Positions 8,790 through 18,331 are shown, counted from the first letter of the stretch. The stretch: 64,000 bases of DNA from Pseudomonas fluorescens (GCF_902497995.1 NZ_CABVII010000024.1:1-64000), one strand, 5' to 3'. The notes: generated from the sequence alone by a model not told the origin. Program-made: numbers and translations.

Positions 8790-9583
8790 AGCTCGATCTC
8801 CACCGACAGCGGTGCGTGATCGGAAAGGTGGGACCAGGGGCGCGCCGCCAACACTTGCGGACGGCTGGCCTTGAGGTTGCGCACGTAGATGCGGTCCAGG
8901 CGCAACGCCGGCAGGCGTGCCGGGAAACTGCGCGCCGGTTTGCCGTGGAGTTCGGCGAACACTTCTCGCAGACCACAGGGCTTGAGCAGCGCGTCGGCGC
9001 GCTGGAGCCAGTCATTGAAGTCGCCGGCGACTACCACCGGGGCATCGGCCGGAAGCTCTGCAAGACGGCTGACCAATAGCTTGAGTTGTGCATTGCGGTG
9101 GCTTTCACGCAGGCCCAGATGGACGCAAATGGCATGCACTTCCTGACCGTCGCCGGGCAGGCGCAACACGCAATGCAGGATGCCCCGGTTCTCATGACCG
9201 CTGATGGACACGTCGAGATTGTCATGGCGAATGATCTGGAATTTCGACAGCAGCGCATTGCCGTGATCGCCCGCCGGGTACACCGCGTTGCGTCCATAGG
9301 CGAACTGCGGCCACAGGGTGTCGGCGAGGAATTCGTATTGCGGCATCTGTGGCCAGTTGCTGTAACGCGCAGGATGATGCTCGTGGGTACCGTGAACCTC
9401 CTGCAAAAACACCACGTCGGCCGACACGCTACGCACCGCTTCGCGCAATTCGGGCAGGATGAAGCGCCGGTTCAAGGCGGTGAATCCCTTGTGGGTGTTG
9501 ACCGTCAATACGGTGAACCGACTGACCGAGTCAATGGTTTGTGCCTGATCATCCGCTACGCTGAGCTGCTCGGAACTGTTCAT
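8786..9583 (-). CDS. ybhP: Endonuclease/exonuclease/phosphatase family protein YbhP
   Basis: The 265-residue protein has the metal-dependent phosphodiesterase motifs NTHKG (29-33), LQEVHG with Glu62, GDFND near residue 190 and the terminal SDHAPL (254-259). It resembles sphingomyelinase-like and nuclease members; the substrate is unknown. It is coupled by ATGA overlaps both to the DUF72 gene upstream and to clsB downstream, so a lipid headgroup phosphodiesterase role is attractive but inferred only from context. Confidence 0.88.
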   Translation of the reverse strand: MNSSEQLSVADDQAQTIDSVSRFTVLTVNTHKGFTALNRRFILPELREAVRSVSADVVFLQEVHGTHEHHPARYSNWPQMPQYEFLADTLWPQFAYGRNAVYPAGDHGNALLSKFQIIRHDNLDVSISGHENRGILHCVLRLPGDGQEVHAICVHLGLRESHRNAQLKLLVSRLAELPADAPVVVAGDFNDWLQRADALLKPCGLREVFAELHGKPARSFPARLPALRLDRIYVRNLKASRPQVLAARPWSHLSDHAPLSVEIEL

Positions 9584-10506
9584 TGCAGCACTCCTTCGGC
9601 AGCAGGCTCGCCGGGGGCAGTGGTGAGGTTTTTATCGAGGTGGAAGCGCTGCAGAAGGCTGCGCGCGTCGAAGGGGGCGCGGACTTTGATGTCGTTGTCG
9701 AAATAGCAAAATACCTCGCGGGATTTGCGCACCTTGGGCTTTTGCTTCGGCGCAATCAACTGTGGGTCGCTCGGTTGCTTGCCCTGGTGCCAGGCCTCGA
9801 TGCGGTCGCCCCAGCGTTTCAGCGCTTGTGGCGTGTAGCCGCTGGCGTAAAGCTCCTCGGCACCGTGCAGCCGCAGGTAAACGAAGTCGCTGGTAATATC
9901 TTCGCGATAAGGCCATTTACCGGCGGTATCGGCGATGACCAAGGCAGTGTCGTAGCGTTTCAGCAGACGGACGAAGGCCGGGTCGACGAAGCTTTCATGG
10001 CGAATTTCCACGGCATGACGCAACGGCTTTTTCTTGTATGCCTTCAAGCTGGCGTGGCCGTTGAGGTGTGAATCATGCTGACGGGCGAGGGCGGCGGCCT
10101 GTTCGGTGTCGTGCGGCAGCTGCTGCAGGAAGGCCTCAAACAGCTCGGCATTGAATTTGAAGTTGGGCGGGAACTGCCAGAGGATCGGACCGAGTTTGTC
10201 CTTGAGTTCCAGCACCCCGGAGGCGAAAAAGTTCGCCAGGGGTTTGTGGATGTCGCGCAGGCGCTTGATGTGGGTGATGAAACGTGGCGCTTTGACACTG
10301 AACACGAAGCCCGTCGGCGTTTCGGTGTACCACTGGGCGTAACGTTCGGGCCGTTGCAGGGCGTAAAACGATCCATTGATTTCGATACTGTTGACGGCCC
10401 GCGACGCGAATTGCAATTCGCGCTTCTGGGCCAGCCCCTTCGGGTAGAAATCCCCCCTCCAGGGCGCATACCGCCAACCTGAAATGCCAATGTGAATCGC
10501 CGCCAT
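9580..10506 (-). CDS. DUF72 (YecE-like) protein
   Basis: This 308-residue cytoplasmic protein matches DUF72: the start IGISGWRYAPWRGDFYP and the motifs NSIEINGSFYALQ and FVFSVKAPRFITH are typical of this TIM-barrel-like family of unknown activity. GGGAGG precedes the ATG at 10506. It is the first gene of the operon running through ybhP, clsB and ybhN. Some family members may bind metal or nucleic acid, but nothing in this sequence decides a reaction. Confidence 0.88.
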   Translation of the reverse strand: MAAIHIGISGWRYAPWRGDFYPKGLAQKRELQFASRAVNSIEINGSFYALQRPERYAQWYTETPTGFVFSVKAPRFITHIKRLRDIHKPLANFFASGVLELKDKLGPILWQFPPNFKFNAELFEAFLQQLPHDTEQAAALARQHDSHLNGHASLKAYKKKPLRHAVEIRHESFVDPAFVRLLKRYDTALVIADTAGKWPYREDITSDFVYLRLHGAEELYASGYTPQALKRWGDRIEAWHQGKQPSDPQLIAPKQKPKVRKSREVFCYFDNDIKVRAPFDARSLLQRFHLDKNLTTAPGEPAAEGVLQ

Positions 10507-10623
10507 ATCGCCTCCCGTCTAATGGTCTTCGGACTGCCCACGTCTTCTGATGACTGCGGGGCGAGCGATAAAGTTTCGACGGAACTACGGACGGTACACC
10601 TTCTACAGAACACAAAAGATCAT

Positions 10624-10779
10624 TGTGGGGCTTGCTCGCTAAGACGGCGGCCCAGCCATTGATGTCGCCTGACACACCGCTTTCGCGAGCAAGCCCGCTC
10701 CCACAGGTTCTCTATTGTTTGCAAGTTTTGCATCCAGCATAGATCCCTGTGGGAGCGGGCTTGCCCGCGAAGAGGCCGG
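10624..10779. repeat. Three REP units
   Basis: A REP doublet (10624-10706) and a further single unit (10747-10779, CTGTGGGAGCGGGCTTGCCC) lie between the divergently placed DUF72 gene and the lhr 3' end. Confidence 0.8.
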
Positions 10780-10790
10780 GCCAGGCAACA

Positions 10791-13700
10791 TCAATGCCGG
10801 ATCAGTTTGCTACGAACCTCAGCAGTCGATTGCTGATCCAGCTCCAGCCAGAAAACCTGCTTGCCAGCGATCTCGACAGCCGCGGGCAACCCATCGCGAT
10901 ACACCAACCGATTACTCGCCACCGCCGGCACTTTCGCCCCGGGTAACAGCGTGCCAGCGAGATTCAGCGGATCAACCCCGCACACCGCAACCAGACTCCC
11001 GTCATGGGGCCGGCGCCGCACTTCCCGCAGCAACGGAATCGCTTCAGGCAATGCGAACTGCTCGCCCGCCAGACCACTGACAAACCGCCCGCCACGAATC
11101 TCACCCCGCGCCTCAAGCTGATGGAAGGTGCGCAGCAATTCCCGCCAACTCGGCAGCCAGTCCGCCTCGCGCTCCAACAGACGCCAGAACACCACGCCAT
11201 AGCGGCGCAGCAAGGTCATGGCGATATGTTCAAGGGTATCGCCCGGCGTCGGCGCCGGACGTTTGTTCTCCACCACCGGCGCGACAGCCGTGCGGCGCAA
11301 CAAGGCCCAACGGCCGGCATCGTCCATTCCGCCGACAAACGCCCCGCGCCCGCGTCGGCTGCTGCGAGCCTGGCGTTTACTGGCCGGGGTGATCAGTGCT
11401 CGCAGGCCGGCGAAACTGTCGGCATTCACCAGTCCGGCGCCTACCAGTTCCTGCAAGGCGATTTCCAGCTCCGAGCGCAGCAGGTGTGCTTCGTGAACAA
11501 GCTCATCGAAAAACAGTGCGCCGTGTTGGCTGAGGGCTTCGTGAACCTTTTGGGTTTTAGGCGACAGTTCGCTGACTGGGGTTTGCTCGGTCAGACTGCT
11601 CCACAACCCGACCTGGCTGCGCGGCAACAGCAGGACAGGCGTGCTGCGCAACGCCGTGCTGGCGCTCTTGTTGCGCGCGGTCAGGCGGGTCCAGACCAGT
11701 TTGCCGCTGCGGCACAGATCATCCAGCCAGCTCGCCGAATAACCTTTGATCCGCGCCGGCAGAATGTCGCTGTCCCAGGCTGAAGCCGCGCCAGGGTAGC
11801 CTTCGAACTGAGCGACAATCGCCGGTAACACCGCGCTGCCCTGGCCTTGGGTCGCCGCGGACAAATGCTGCCAGTCAAACAGAAAACGCATGAAATCCTG
11901 CAACGCCACCGGCTCTATTTCCCGCCGCAGACGCTTGACCGTGTAGCGATGAATGCGCGCCAGCAGATGCCGTTCGCACCATTCTTCCTGCGCGGCACCC
12001 GGCGTGAATTGGCCGCGCAGCACATAACCTTCGCGCTCCAATTGAGCCAGCGCCCGGGTGACCTGAGGCGCCGGTAATCCCAAAGGTTCGGCAATCGCTT
12101 GCAGTGGCAACGGACCAAAAGCGCTGAGCCGCGCGCGAACCACTTCAAGTGCCGCTGCGTCCGTTTCCCAGACTTCATCGAAACCTGGCAACGCCTCCAG
12201 CGGCGGCAACAATGTGGCGTGTGGAAAAATCGCCTGCAGGCAGGTCAGTCGCTCCAGTGCCAGCCACAGCGATTGCTCCGGGTTGATCTGCAAACGACTG
12301 GCGCGGCCGCTGTCGGCCAAAGCGTTCAGCCATTCGCGCCAATGAGAATCGGCCTGCGCTTCGGCATCGGTGATACACGCCAGGCTCATCAACGCCTCGT
12401 GCATTTCATCGATGCCCATGGGCGCGGGCCAGGCTTCGTCGCGAACGGCTTGAATCGCCTCGGCATCCAGGGCCCCGAGGTCGTCGGTGGATTGCGGATC
12501 GGTCCAGCGACGATTGAGCACGGCTTGCGTGCGACGCTCTTCCAGCGGTGCATCGTCGAGAAAGGTGTAGGGCCGGGCGCTGAGGATTTCTGCCGCCAGC
12601 GGCGAGGGGGCTGGCAGGTCGCGGCTGATCAGGCGCACGTCGCCACGCTCCATGCGGCGCAACAAGGCCAGCCAGCCTTCACTGTCCATGGCGTCGTGGA
12701 GGCAGTCGTCGAGGGTCTGCTCCACCAGGGGATGCTCGGGAATCTCCCGTTCGCCGGCGAGGTTTTCCACGCAGGCAAGCTGGTCGGGAAACACGCTGGC
12801 GATCAGGTCTTCGCTTTTCATCCGCTGGATCTGCGGTGCGACTTTGCGGCCGCCGGAGTAGCGCGGCAACGCCAGCGCCACCCCGGCATTCCAGCGCCAG
12901 CGTACGCCGAACAGCGGCGCTTCGAGCACCGCTTGAGTCAGGATGTGCTCGGCGCCGTTGCTGTGCAGATAACGCCAGACGTCATCCAGATCAAAGCTGT
13001 GGCTGCTGGACAGCGACAGCACGATGGCATCCTCGCTGGCGGCTGCCTGCAGTTCGAAGTTGAAGGTGCGGCAGAAGCGCTTGCGCAGGGCCAGCCCCCA
13101 GGCGCGGTTGATGCGGCTGCCAAACGGGGTGTGGATGATCAGTTGGGTGCCGCCGGACTCGTCGAAAAACCGCTCCATCACCAGTGTGTCTTGCGAGGGC
13201 AGGGCGCCGAGGGCCAGGCGCGCGCGGGCCAGGTAATCCACCAGTTGCTCGGCGCTGGCGAGATTGACGCCGAGGGTGTCGGTCAGCCAGTCGAGCGCGG
13301 GCTGCAAGTCACCGGGCGTGGCGCCGAGCAGGTCATCGAGTTGCGCTTGCAGGCGTGCCACCGCGAACGACAGTTCATCACTGCGACCGGGCGCTTCACC
13401 GAGCCAGAACGGGATGGTCGGCGGTTGACCCTGAGCGTCTTCGACCCGGACCTTGCCGGTCTCGACCCGCAGGATTCGATAAGAGGTGTTGCCTAACTGG
13501 AAGACATCGCCGGCAATGCTTTCCACCGCGAAGTCTTCGTTGACGCTGCCGATGTTCAGCCCCTGAGGCTCCAGCAGCACGCTGTAGTCGGCGTTGTCCG
13601 GAATGGTCCCGCCGCTGGTCACGGCGGTCAGTTTGCTGCCCCGGCGACCGCGCAGGGTGCGGGTCACGGCGTCGCGGTGCAGGTAAGCGCTGCGGATGCC

Positions 13701-15107
13701 CTGACGACTGTTGTAGCCTTCGGCGAGCATGTGCAGCAGCGCCTGGTAATGCTTTTCGTCGAGTTCGGCATAAGGCGAAGCCCGGCGGAACATCTCCAGC
13801 AGCGCCTGCTCCTGCCATTCCTGACAGCTGACTTCAGCGATGATCTGTTGCGCGAGTACGTCCAGCGGTGCCCGGGGAATCTGCAAAGTGTCGAGTTCGC
13901 CGCGCCGCACACAGTCGAGCAGGGCGATGCATTCGATCAGGTCGTCGCGGGTGGTGGCAAACAATCGCCCCTTGGGCGTACCGCCGACCTGGTGCCCGGA
14001 GCGGCCGACACGTTGCAGGAACCCGGCAATCGAGCGCGGCGAGGCGATCTGGCAGACCAGGTCGACGTCGCCAATGTCGATCCCCAATTCCAGCGAGGCA
14101 GTCGCGATCAGCACTTGCAGGTCACCGCGCTTGAGCCGTTGCTCGGCGTCGAGGCGAAATTCCTTGGCCAGACTGCCATGGTGGGCGGCTACCGCGTCCC
14201 TGCCCAGACGCTCGCTCAAGTGGCGACTCAGGCGTTCGGCCAGGCGTCGGGTGTTGACGAAGATCAGCGTGGTCCGGTGCTCGCGGGCGAGCGCCGCGAG
14301 GCGGTCATACACCAGTTCCCAGACGTCGTTGGCCATGACCGCCGACAACGGCACGGGAGGCACTTCGATGCCCAGGTCGCGCGGCCGGGCGTGGCCGATA
14401 TCAATGATTTCGCACGCGCGGTCGCGACCGACCAGAAAACGCGAGACCGCTTCGATCGGCTTTTGCGTGGCAGACAGGCCGATGCGCATCAAGGGTTGCG
14501 TGCACAGTGCCTGCAAGCGTTCCAGGCTCAGGGCCAGGTGGCTGCCGCGTTTGCTGGCGGCGATGGCGTGGATTTCGTCGACGATGACCGTGCGCGTGGT
14601 GTTGAGCATTTGCCGGCCGGAGTCGGAGCCGAGCAGCACATACAGGGATTCCGGAGTGGTCACCAGAATGTGCGGTGCTGTCCTGCGCATGGCCGAGCGG
14701 TCTTTTTGCGGCGTATCGCCAGTGCGCACGGCGGTATTGATCTGCAGTTCGGGCAGGCCCATCACGCGCAATTGTTCGGTAATGCCGGCCAGGGGGTTTT
14801 GCAGGTTGATCTGGATGTCGTTGGACAGGGCTTTGAGCGGCGAGACGTAGACCACCAGCGTTTCGTCGGGCAGGCCACCGTCGGTTTCCAGGCCGCGGTG
14901 GACCAGGTCATCGATCACCGCGAGAAACGCGGTGAGGGTTTTGCCGGACCCGGTGGGTGCGGCGATCAGGGTCGATCGGTGCTGGCGAATCAAGGGCCAC
15001 GCCCGGGCCTGGGCGGCGGTGGCCGTCGGGAAGGTGTTACTGAACCAGGCGCTGACGGCGGGGTGGAAGCCTGTCAGGGCGCTGTCTGCGGGGATGGGCA
15101 GATTCAT
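10791..15107 (-). CDS. lhr: Large ATP-dependent helicase Lhr
   Basis: This 1,438-residue protein is a superfamily 2 DNA/RNA helicase of the Lhr type. The motor at the N-terminus has Walker A PTGSGKT (51-57), DEIH (177-180), motif III SATQKP and the arginine-finger motif QRVGRSGHQ. A winged-helix/beta-barrel Lhr core and a long Lhr C-terminal domain follow. Lhr translocates 3' to 5' on single-stranded DNA and prefers RNA:DNA hybrids; it is linked to DNA repair. The ATG at 15107 gives the usual length; the frame is open to 15290 but that part overlaps REP sequence. No strong ribosome site is visible. It is divergent from the sugar-nucleotide gene at 15429. Confidence 0.92.
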   Translation of the reverse strand: MNLPIPADSALTGFHPAVSAWFSNTFPTATAAQARAWPLIRQHRSTLIAAPTGSGKTLTAFLAVIDDLVHRGLETDGGLPDETLVVYVSPLKALSNDIQINLQNPLAGITEQLRVMGLPELQINTAVRTGDTPQKDRSAMRRTAPHILVTTPESLYVLLGSDSGRQMLNTTRTVIVDEIHAIAASKRGSHLALSLERLQALCTQPLMRIGLSATQKPIEAVSRFLVGRDRACEIIDIGHARPRDLGIEVPPVPLSAVMANDVWELVYDRLAALAREHRTTLIFVNTRRLAERLSRHLSERLGRDAVAAHHGSLAKEFRLDAEQRLKRGDLQVLIATASLELGIDIGDVDLVCQIASPRSIAGFLQRVGRSGHQVGGTPKGRLFATTRDDLIECIALLDCVRRGELDTLQIPRAPLDVLAQQIIAEVSCQEWQEQALLEMFRRASPYAELDEKHYQALLHMLAEGYNSRQGIRSAYLHRDAVTRTLRGRRGSKLTAVTSGGTIPDNADYSVLLEPQGLNIGSVNEDFAVESIAGDVFQLGNTSYRILRVETGKVRVEDAQGQPPTIPFWLGEAPGRSDELSFAVARLQAQLDDLLGATPGDLQPALDWLTDTLGVNLASAEQLVDYLARARLALGALPSQDTLVMERFFDESGGTQLIIHTPFGSRINRAWGLALRKRFCRTFNFELQAAASEDAIVLSLSSSHSFDLDDVWRYLHSNGAEHILTQAVLEAPLFGVRWRWNAGVALALPRYSGGRKVAPQIQRMKSEDLIASVFPDQLACVENLAGEREIPEHPLVEQTLDDCLHDAMDSEGWLALLRRMERGDVRLISRDLPAPSPLAAEILSARPYTFLDDAPLEERRTQAVLNRRWTDPQSTDDLGALDAEAIQAVRDEAWPAPMGIDEMHEALMSLACITDAEAQADSHWREWLNALADSGRASRLQINPEQSLWLALERLTCLQAIFPHATLLPPLEALPGFDEVWETDAAALEVVRARLSAFGPLPLQAIAEPLGLPAPQVTRALAQLEREGYVLRGQFTPGAAQEEWCERHLLARIHRYTVKRLRREIEPVALQDFMRFLFDWQHLSAATQGQGSAVLPAIVAQFEGYPGAASAWDSDILPARIKGYSASWLDDLCRSGKLVWTRLTARNKSASTALRSTPVLLLPRSQVGLWSSLTEQTPVSELSPKTQKVHEALSQHGALFFDELVHEAHLLRSELEIALQELVGAGLVNADSFAGLRALITPASKRQARSSRRGRGAFVGGMDDAGRWALLRRTAVAPVVENKRPAPTPGDTLEHIAMTLLRRYGVVFWRLLEREADWLPSWRELLRTFHQLEARGEIRGGRFVSGLAGEQFALPEAIPLLREVRRRPHDGSLVAVCGVDPLNLAGTLLPGAKVPAVASNRLVYRDGLPAAVEIAGKQVFWLELDQQSTAEVRSKLIRH

Positions 15108-15177
15108 GGGGTCATTTATGCGGATGGGGTGGGGAAGTTGCAAGTACCGCTCAAGATTCCGGCGTTTCTGAGTGCCT

Positions 15178-15275
15178 CTTCGCGGGCAAGCCTCGCTCCT
15201 ACGGGGTTGTGTGTTGCTCGCGATGGTGTGGACATCGCGAAATCCGTAGGAGCGAGGCTTGCCCGCGAAGAGGCC
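15178..15275. repeat. REP doublet
   Basis: CGCGGGCAAGCCTCGCTCCT and AGGAGCGAGGCTTGCCCGCG form a perfect inverted pair in the gap between lhr and the sugar-nucleotide genes. Confidence 0.85.
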
Positions 15276-15428
15276 GGTGCGGCAATGCAAATCCGGGGGA
15301 TTTACACTTTACGGATGACGGTTGCGCTCTAAACCCGCAAAATGCAACGATTCCGGCACTATCGACGACATTGCCCGCGCGCAGTGTCGATAAGCCATTG
15401 TTCCAATCAGACTGGGCCTGCTGACTCT

Positions 15429-16313
15429 ATGCGAATGCGCCTTATGTTACTGGGCGGCGGAAATGCCCTTGGGCAGGCGCTGATTCGCCTCGGTGCGGAG
15501 GAAGACATCGGCTTCCTCGCCCCCCGCCCACCGCAAGACGGCTGGGATGCTGCGAGCCTGACGCAACTGCTCGACGACACCCGCCCGGACGCGCTGATCA
15601 ACCTTGCCTACTACTTCGACTGGTTCCAGGCGGAGGCGGTCAGCGAGCAACGTCTGGCCGCGCAGGAGCGGGCGATCGAGCGTCTGGCCGAGCTGTGCCA
15701 GCATCACAACATCGTTCTGATGCAACCGTCGAGTTATCGTGTGTTCGATGGCTCCCGGGCGACGGCCTACAGCGAAAAAGACGAACCGGTGCCCCTGGGC
15801 CTGCGCGGTCAGGCCTTGTGGCGGATCGAGAAAAGCGTACGCGCCACCTGCCCGCAGCATGTGCTGCTGCGTTTCGGCTGGCTGCTCGATGACAGTCCCG
15901 ACGGCACCCTCGGGCGTTTCCTCGCGCGGGCGGAAACGCCCGAAGAACTGCTGATGGCCGATGACCGTCGGGGCAATCCGACGCCAGTGGATGACGCTGC
16001 CCGGGTGATCATTTCGGTGCTCAAGCAACTGGATTGCGCGGCGCCGCTGTGGGGCACCTATCATTACGCCGGGCATGAGGCGACCACGCCGCTGGCGCTG
16101 GGGCAGGCGATTCTCACCGAAGCCCGCGCGCTGCATCCGCTGGCCATCGAAGCACCGACCGCCCAGGCTCACGCCGCGCGCCCGGATGCCGCCGAGGAAC
16201 CGCAACACGCGGTGCTGGCCTGCAAGAAGATTCTGCACACGTTCGGCATCAAACCCCGCGCCTGGCGCGCGGCACTCCCGGGCTTACTGGATAGGTTTTA
16301 TCGCCATGGCTGA
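15429..16313 (+). CDS. RmlD-like sugar-nucleotide-binding oxidoreductase
   Basis: The 294-residue protein resembles dTDP-4-dehydrorhamnose reductase (RmlD_sub_bind) proteins: a Rossmann start MRLMLLGGGNALGQAL, then INLAYYFDWFQAE and a substrate-side PSSYRVFDG stretch. A classic YxxxK pair is not clear (SYRVFDG stands where the serine/tyrosine region should be), so catalysis may differ from RmlD. It overlaps the following epimerase gene by eight bases. The pair corresponds in order to a PAO1 pair next to oprG. ATG 15429 has a weak ribosome site; ATG 15435 is an alternative. A role in surface sugar synthesis is inferred. Confidence 0.75.
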   Translation: MRMRLMLLGGGNALGQALIRLGAEEDIGFLAPRPPQDGWDAASLTQLLDDTRPDALINLAYYFDWFQAEAVSEQRLAAQERAIERLAELCQHHNIVLMQPSSYRVFDGSRATAYSEKDEPVPLGLRGQALWRIEKSVRATCPQHVLLRFGWLLDDSPDGTLGRFLARAETPEELLMADDRRGNPTPVDDAARVIISVLKQLDCAAPLWGTYHYAGHEATTPLALGQAILTEARALHPLAIEAPTAQAHAARPDAAEEPQHAVLACKKILHTFGIKPRAWRAALPGLLDRFYRHG

Positions 16314-17235
16314 CGGCCCTGTTTTAATCACCGGCGGTGCCGGTTTCATCGGCTCGCACCTGACTGATGCCTTGCTCGCCAAAGGCCATTCGGTGCGGAT
16401 TCTCGATGACCTGTCCACCGGCAAGCGCAGTAATTTGCCGCTGGATAACCCCAAGCTCGAACTGATTCCGGGTGACGTTGCCGATGCGGCGCTGGTGGCG
16501 CGGGCGATGGTCGGCTGCAGTGCGGTCGCACACCTGGCGGCGGTGGCTTCGGTGCAGGCGTCGGTGGACGATCCGGTGAAGACTCACCAGAGCAACTTCA
16601 TTGGCTCGCTGAATGTCTGCGAAGCCATGCGCCAGGCCGGCGTCAAGCGCGTACTGTTTGCGTCCAGCGCGGCGGTCTACGGCAATAACGGCGAAGGCGA
16701 GTCGATCGACGAAGATACGCCCAAGGCCCCGTTGACGCCGTACGCATCGGACAAGTTGGCGAGCGAGCATTACTTCGATTTCTACCGTCGCCAGCATGCT
16801 CTGGAGCCGGTGATCTTCCGCTTCTTCAACATCTTCGGCCCGCGTCAGGATCCATCCTCGCCGTATTCCGGGGTCATCAGCATTTTCAGCGAGCGTGCGC
16901 AGAAAGGCCTGCCGATCACCGTGTTCGGTGATGGCGAGCAGACGCGTGATTTTGTCTACGTCGAAGACCTGGTCGACTTGCTGGTGCAAGCCCTCGAGAA
17001 ACCACAGGTCGAAGTCGGCGCGGTCAATGTCGGTTGGAATCAGGCCACCACCCTCAAGCAAATGCTTGAAGCGCTGGAGGCGGTGGTCGGTCAGTTGCCG
17101 CCCGTGAGCTACGGCCCTGCGCGCTCCGGTGACATCCGCCATTCACGGGCGAACAACCAGCGTTTGCTCGAGCGTTTTACCTATCCGCAGCAGACCCCGC
17201 TGCGCGTTGGTCTGGCGCGGTTGCTGGGACGCTAG
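16306..17235 (+). CDS. NAD-dependent nucleotide-sugar epimerase/dehydratase
   Basis: The 309-residue protein is an extended short-chain dehydrogenase: NAD motif GGAGFIGS (10-17), Ser120/Ser121 in FASSAAVYG, and catalytic Tyr146-Lys150 in YASDK. The FNIFGPRQDPSSPYSGVISIF segment is typical of UDP-hexose 4-epimerases acting on GlcNAc-type or uronic acid sugars. The precise substrate cannot be read. It is coupled to the preceding RmlD-like gene by an 8-base overlap and is followed by a terminator, so the two form one operon. Confidence 0.85.
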   Translation: MADGPVLITGGAGFIGSHLTDALLAKGHSVRILDDLSTGKRSNLPLDNPKLELIPGDVADAALVARAMVGCSAVAHLAAVASVQASVDDPVKTHQSNFIGSLNVCEAMRQAGVKRVLFASSAAVYGNNGEGESIDEDTPKAPLTPYASDKLASEHYFDFYRRQHALEPVIFRFFNIFGPRQDPSSPYSGVISIFSERAQKGLPITVFGDGEQTRDFVYVEDLVDLLVQALEKPQVEVGAVNVGWNQATTLKQMLEALEAVVGQLPPVSYGPARSGDIRHSRANNQRLLERFTYPQQTPLRVGLARLLGR

Positions 17236-17253
17236 TGTGTTCGCGGCGATGAG

Positions 17254-17280
17254 AAGGCGCCTGTTGAGGCGCCTTTCTTT
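17254..17280 (+). terminator. Rho-independent terminator
   Basis: AAGGCGCC (17254-17261) pairs with GGCGCCTT (17268-17275) across a six-base loop and runs into TTCTTT. It ends the two-gene sugar-nucleotide operon. Confidence 0.85.
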
Positions 17281-17309
17281 ACTTTTGGATTTTTGTAGTC
17301 TGGGCTGAC

Positions 17310-17382
17310 GTCTTCGCGAGCAAGCCCGCTCCCACAGGGGAATGCGATCAACTGTGGGAGCGGGCTTGCTCGCGAAGGGGGC
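17310..17382. repeat. REP doublet
   Basis: A closely spaced inverted pair of REP units (CGCGAGCAAGCCCGCTCCCA and GTGGGAGCGGGCTTGCTCGC) abuts the stop codon of oprG and may stabilise its mRNA 3' end. Confidence 0.85.
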
Positions 17383-18081
17383 TTAGAATTTGTAACCGAG
17401 CCCGACCATGTAGATGAACGGATCCACGTCGACATCGACCTTGGCCCGGGTGCCCTGTGCGACTGCGTTATTTTCCACCGTCGCAGTGGTATCGATGTCG
17501 ATGTAGCGCACCTGGGCGTTGATCATCACATTGTCGGTCAGCATGTAGTCAGCACCGACCTGAAACGCCATGCCCCAGGAATTCTTCGCCTTGAAGTTGC
17601 TGAAGCCGTTGGCGCTGGCTTCACTGCCGACGTGTTCATCGAAGATCCAGGTGTAGTTGATCCCCGCGCCGACATACGGCTGGAACGCCGACTTGGCGTC
17701 CAGTGGGTAGTACACGAGGCTCAAGGTTGGCGGCAGGTGTTTCAGGCTGCCGAGTTTGCCGTTGGCCGCACCCAGGGCGGTGCCCTTGAGCTTCACGTCA
17801 TGTTCGAACGGCGAGGCCGCGAGCAGCTCGATCCCCCACTGGCTGTCGAGCATGTAAGCGAAGTTCAGGCCCAGTTGCGTGTCGCTGCTCATGGTGGCCT
17901 TGCCACCCAGGTCGGCACCCGCCAGCGGGCCCTGATCGACCTTGACGCTGGAGCTGTCGGCTGTCGGGTTGACGGTGATTGCACCGGCACGAACGATGAT
18001 GTCGCCGGCGTCATGGGCAAAGGCGAGCGGCGCTGCGAGCGCGAGGGCGAACAGCGAAGCGCTGAGCAAGGGCTTGTGCAT
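17383..18081 (-). CDS. oprG: OmpW-family outer membrane protein (OprG-like)
   Basis: The 232-residue precursor has a signal peptide (MHKPLLSASLFALALAAPLAFA, cleavage near residue 22) and an eight-stranded OmpW barrel ending in the aromatic YKF. Typical OmpW stretches are LGLNFAYMLDSQWGIEL, YYPLDAKSAFQPYVGAGINY and ADYMLTDNVMINAQVRY. OmpW/OprG proteins let small hydrophobic molecules or amino acids diffuse through the outer membrane. OprG of P. aeruginosa is controlled by Anr, and an Anr-like box lies 66 bases upstream here. Position next to the sugar-nucleotide pair and the zinc operon matches PAO1 order. Confidence 0.92.
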   Translation of the reverse strand: MHKPLLSASLFALALAAPLAFAHDAGDIIVRAGAITVNPTADSSSVKVDQGPLAGADLGGKATMSSDTQLGLNFAYMLDSQWGIELLAASPFEHDVKLKGTALGAANGKLGSLKHLPPTLSLVYYPLDAKSAFQPYVGAGINYTWIFDEHVGSEASANGFSNFKAKNSWGMAFQVGADYMLTDNVMINAQVRYIDIDTTATVENNAVAQGTRAKVDVDVDPFIYMVGLGYKF

Positions 18082-18146
18082 TGGGGCTCCAAAGGACGTT
18101 GAAAATGTTCGATGTCCAATGGTACGGAGGCGTCTGATACGGTCTT

Positions 18147-18160
18147 TTGATTCAGCTCAA
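18147..18160 (-). promoter_or_regulatory. Anr/FNR-type box upstream of oprG
   Basis: TTGATTCAGCTCAA differs from the TTGAT-N4-ATCAA consensus at one position. Its centre is about 72 bases from the oprG start codon, which suits class II activation with a 5' leader of roughly 30 bases. It implies induction at low oxygen. Confidence 0.6.
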
Positions 18161-18201
18161 TGAAACTGTGATGATCTTATTGTGTGGGTGCCTTCAAGGG
18201 C

Positions 18202-18300
18202 CTCTTCGCGGGCAAGCCCGCTCCCACAGGGATCTTCATTGAAAACACAATATTTGATGAGCTAAGCAGGACACTGTGGGAGAGGGCTTGCCCTCGATGG
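18202..18300. repeat. Two REP-type units
   Basis: CGGGCAAGCCCGCTCCCACA at 18210-18229 and a degraded copy reading GTGGGAGAGGGCTTGCCCTC near 18275 lie between oprG and the DUF3299 gene. Confidence 0.65.
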
Positions 18301-18331
18301 CTGACTTGTAGGCGACACATCACTACCGGGT

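Noticed and set aside
10791..15290. Longer lhr start at 15290
   Set aside because: The extra 61 codons run through a REP pair and have no helicase similarity; ATG 15107 gives the usual start of the family.
13677..15332. 551-codon plus-strand frame
   Set aside because: It is the antisense shadow of lhr, whose helicase motifs on the minus strand are unmistakable.
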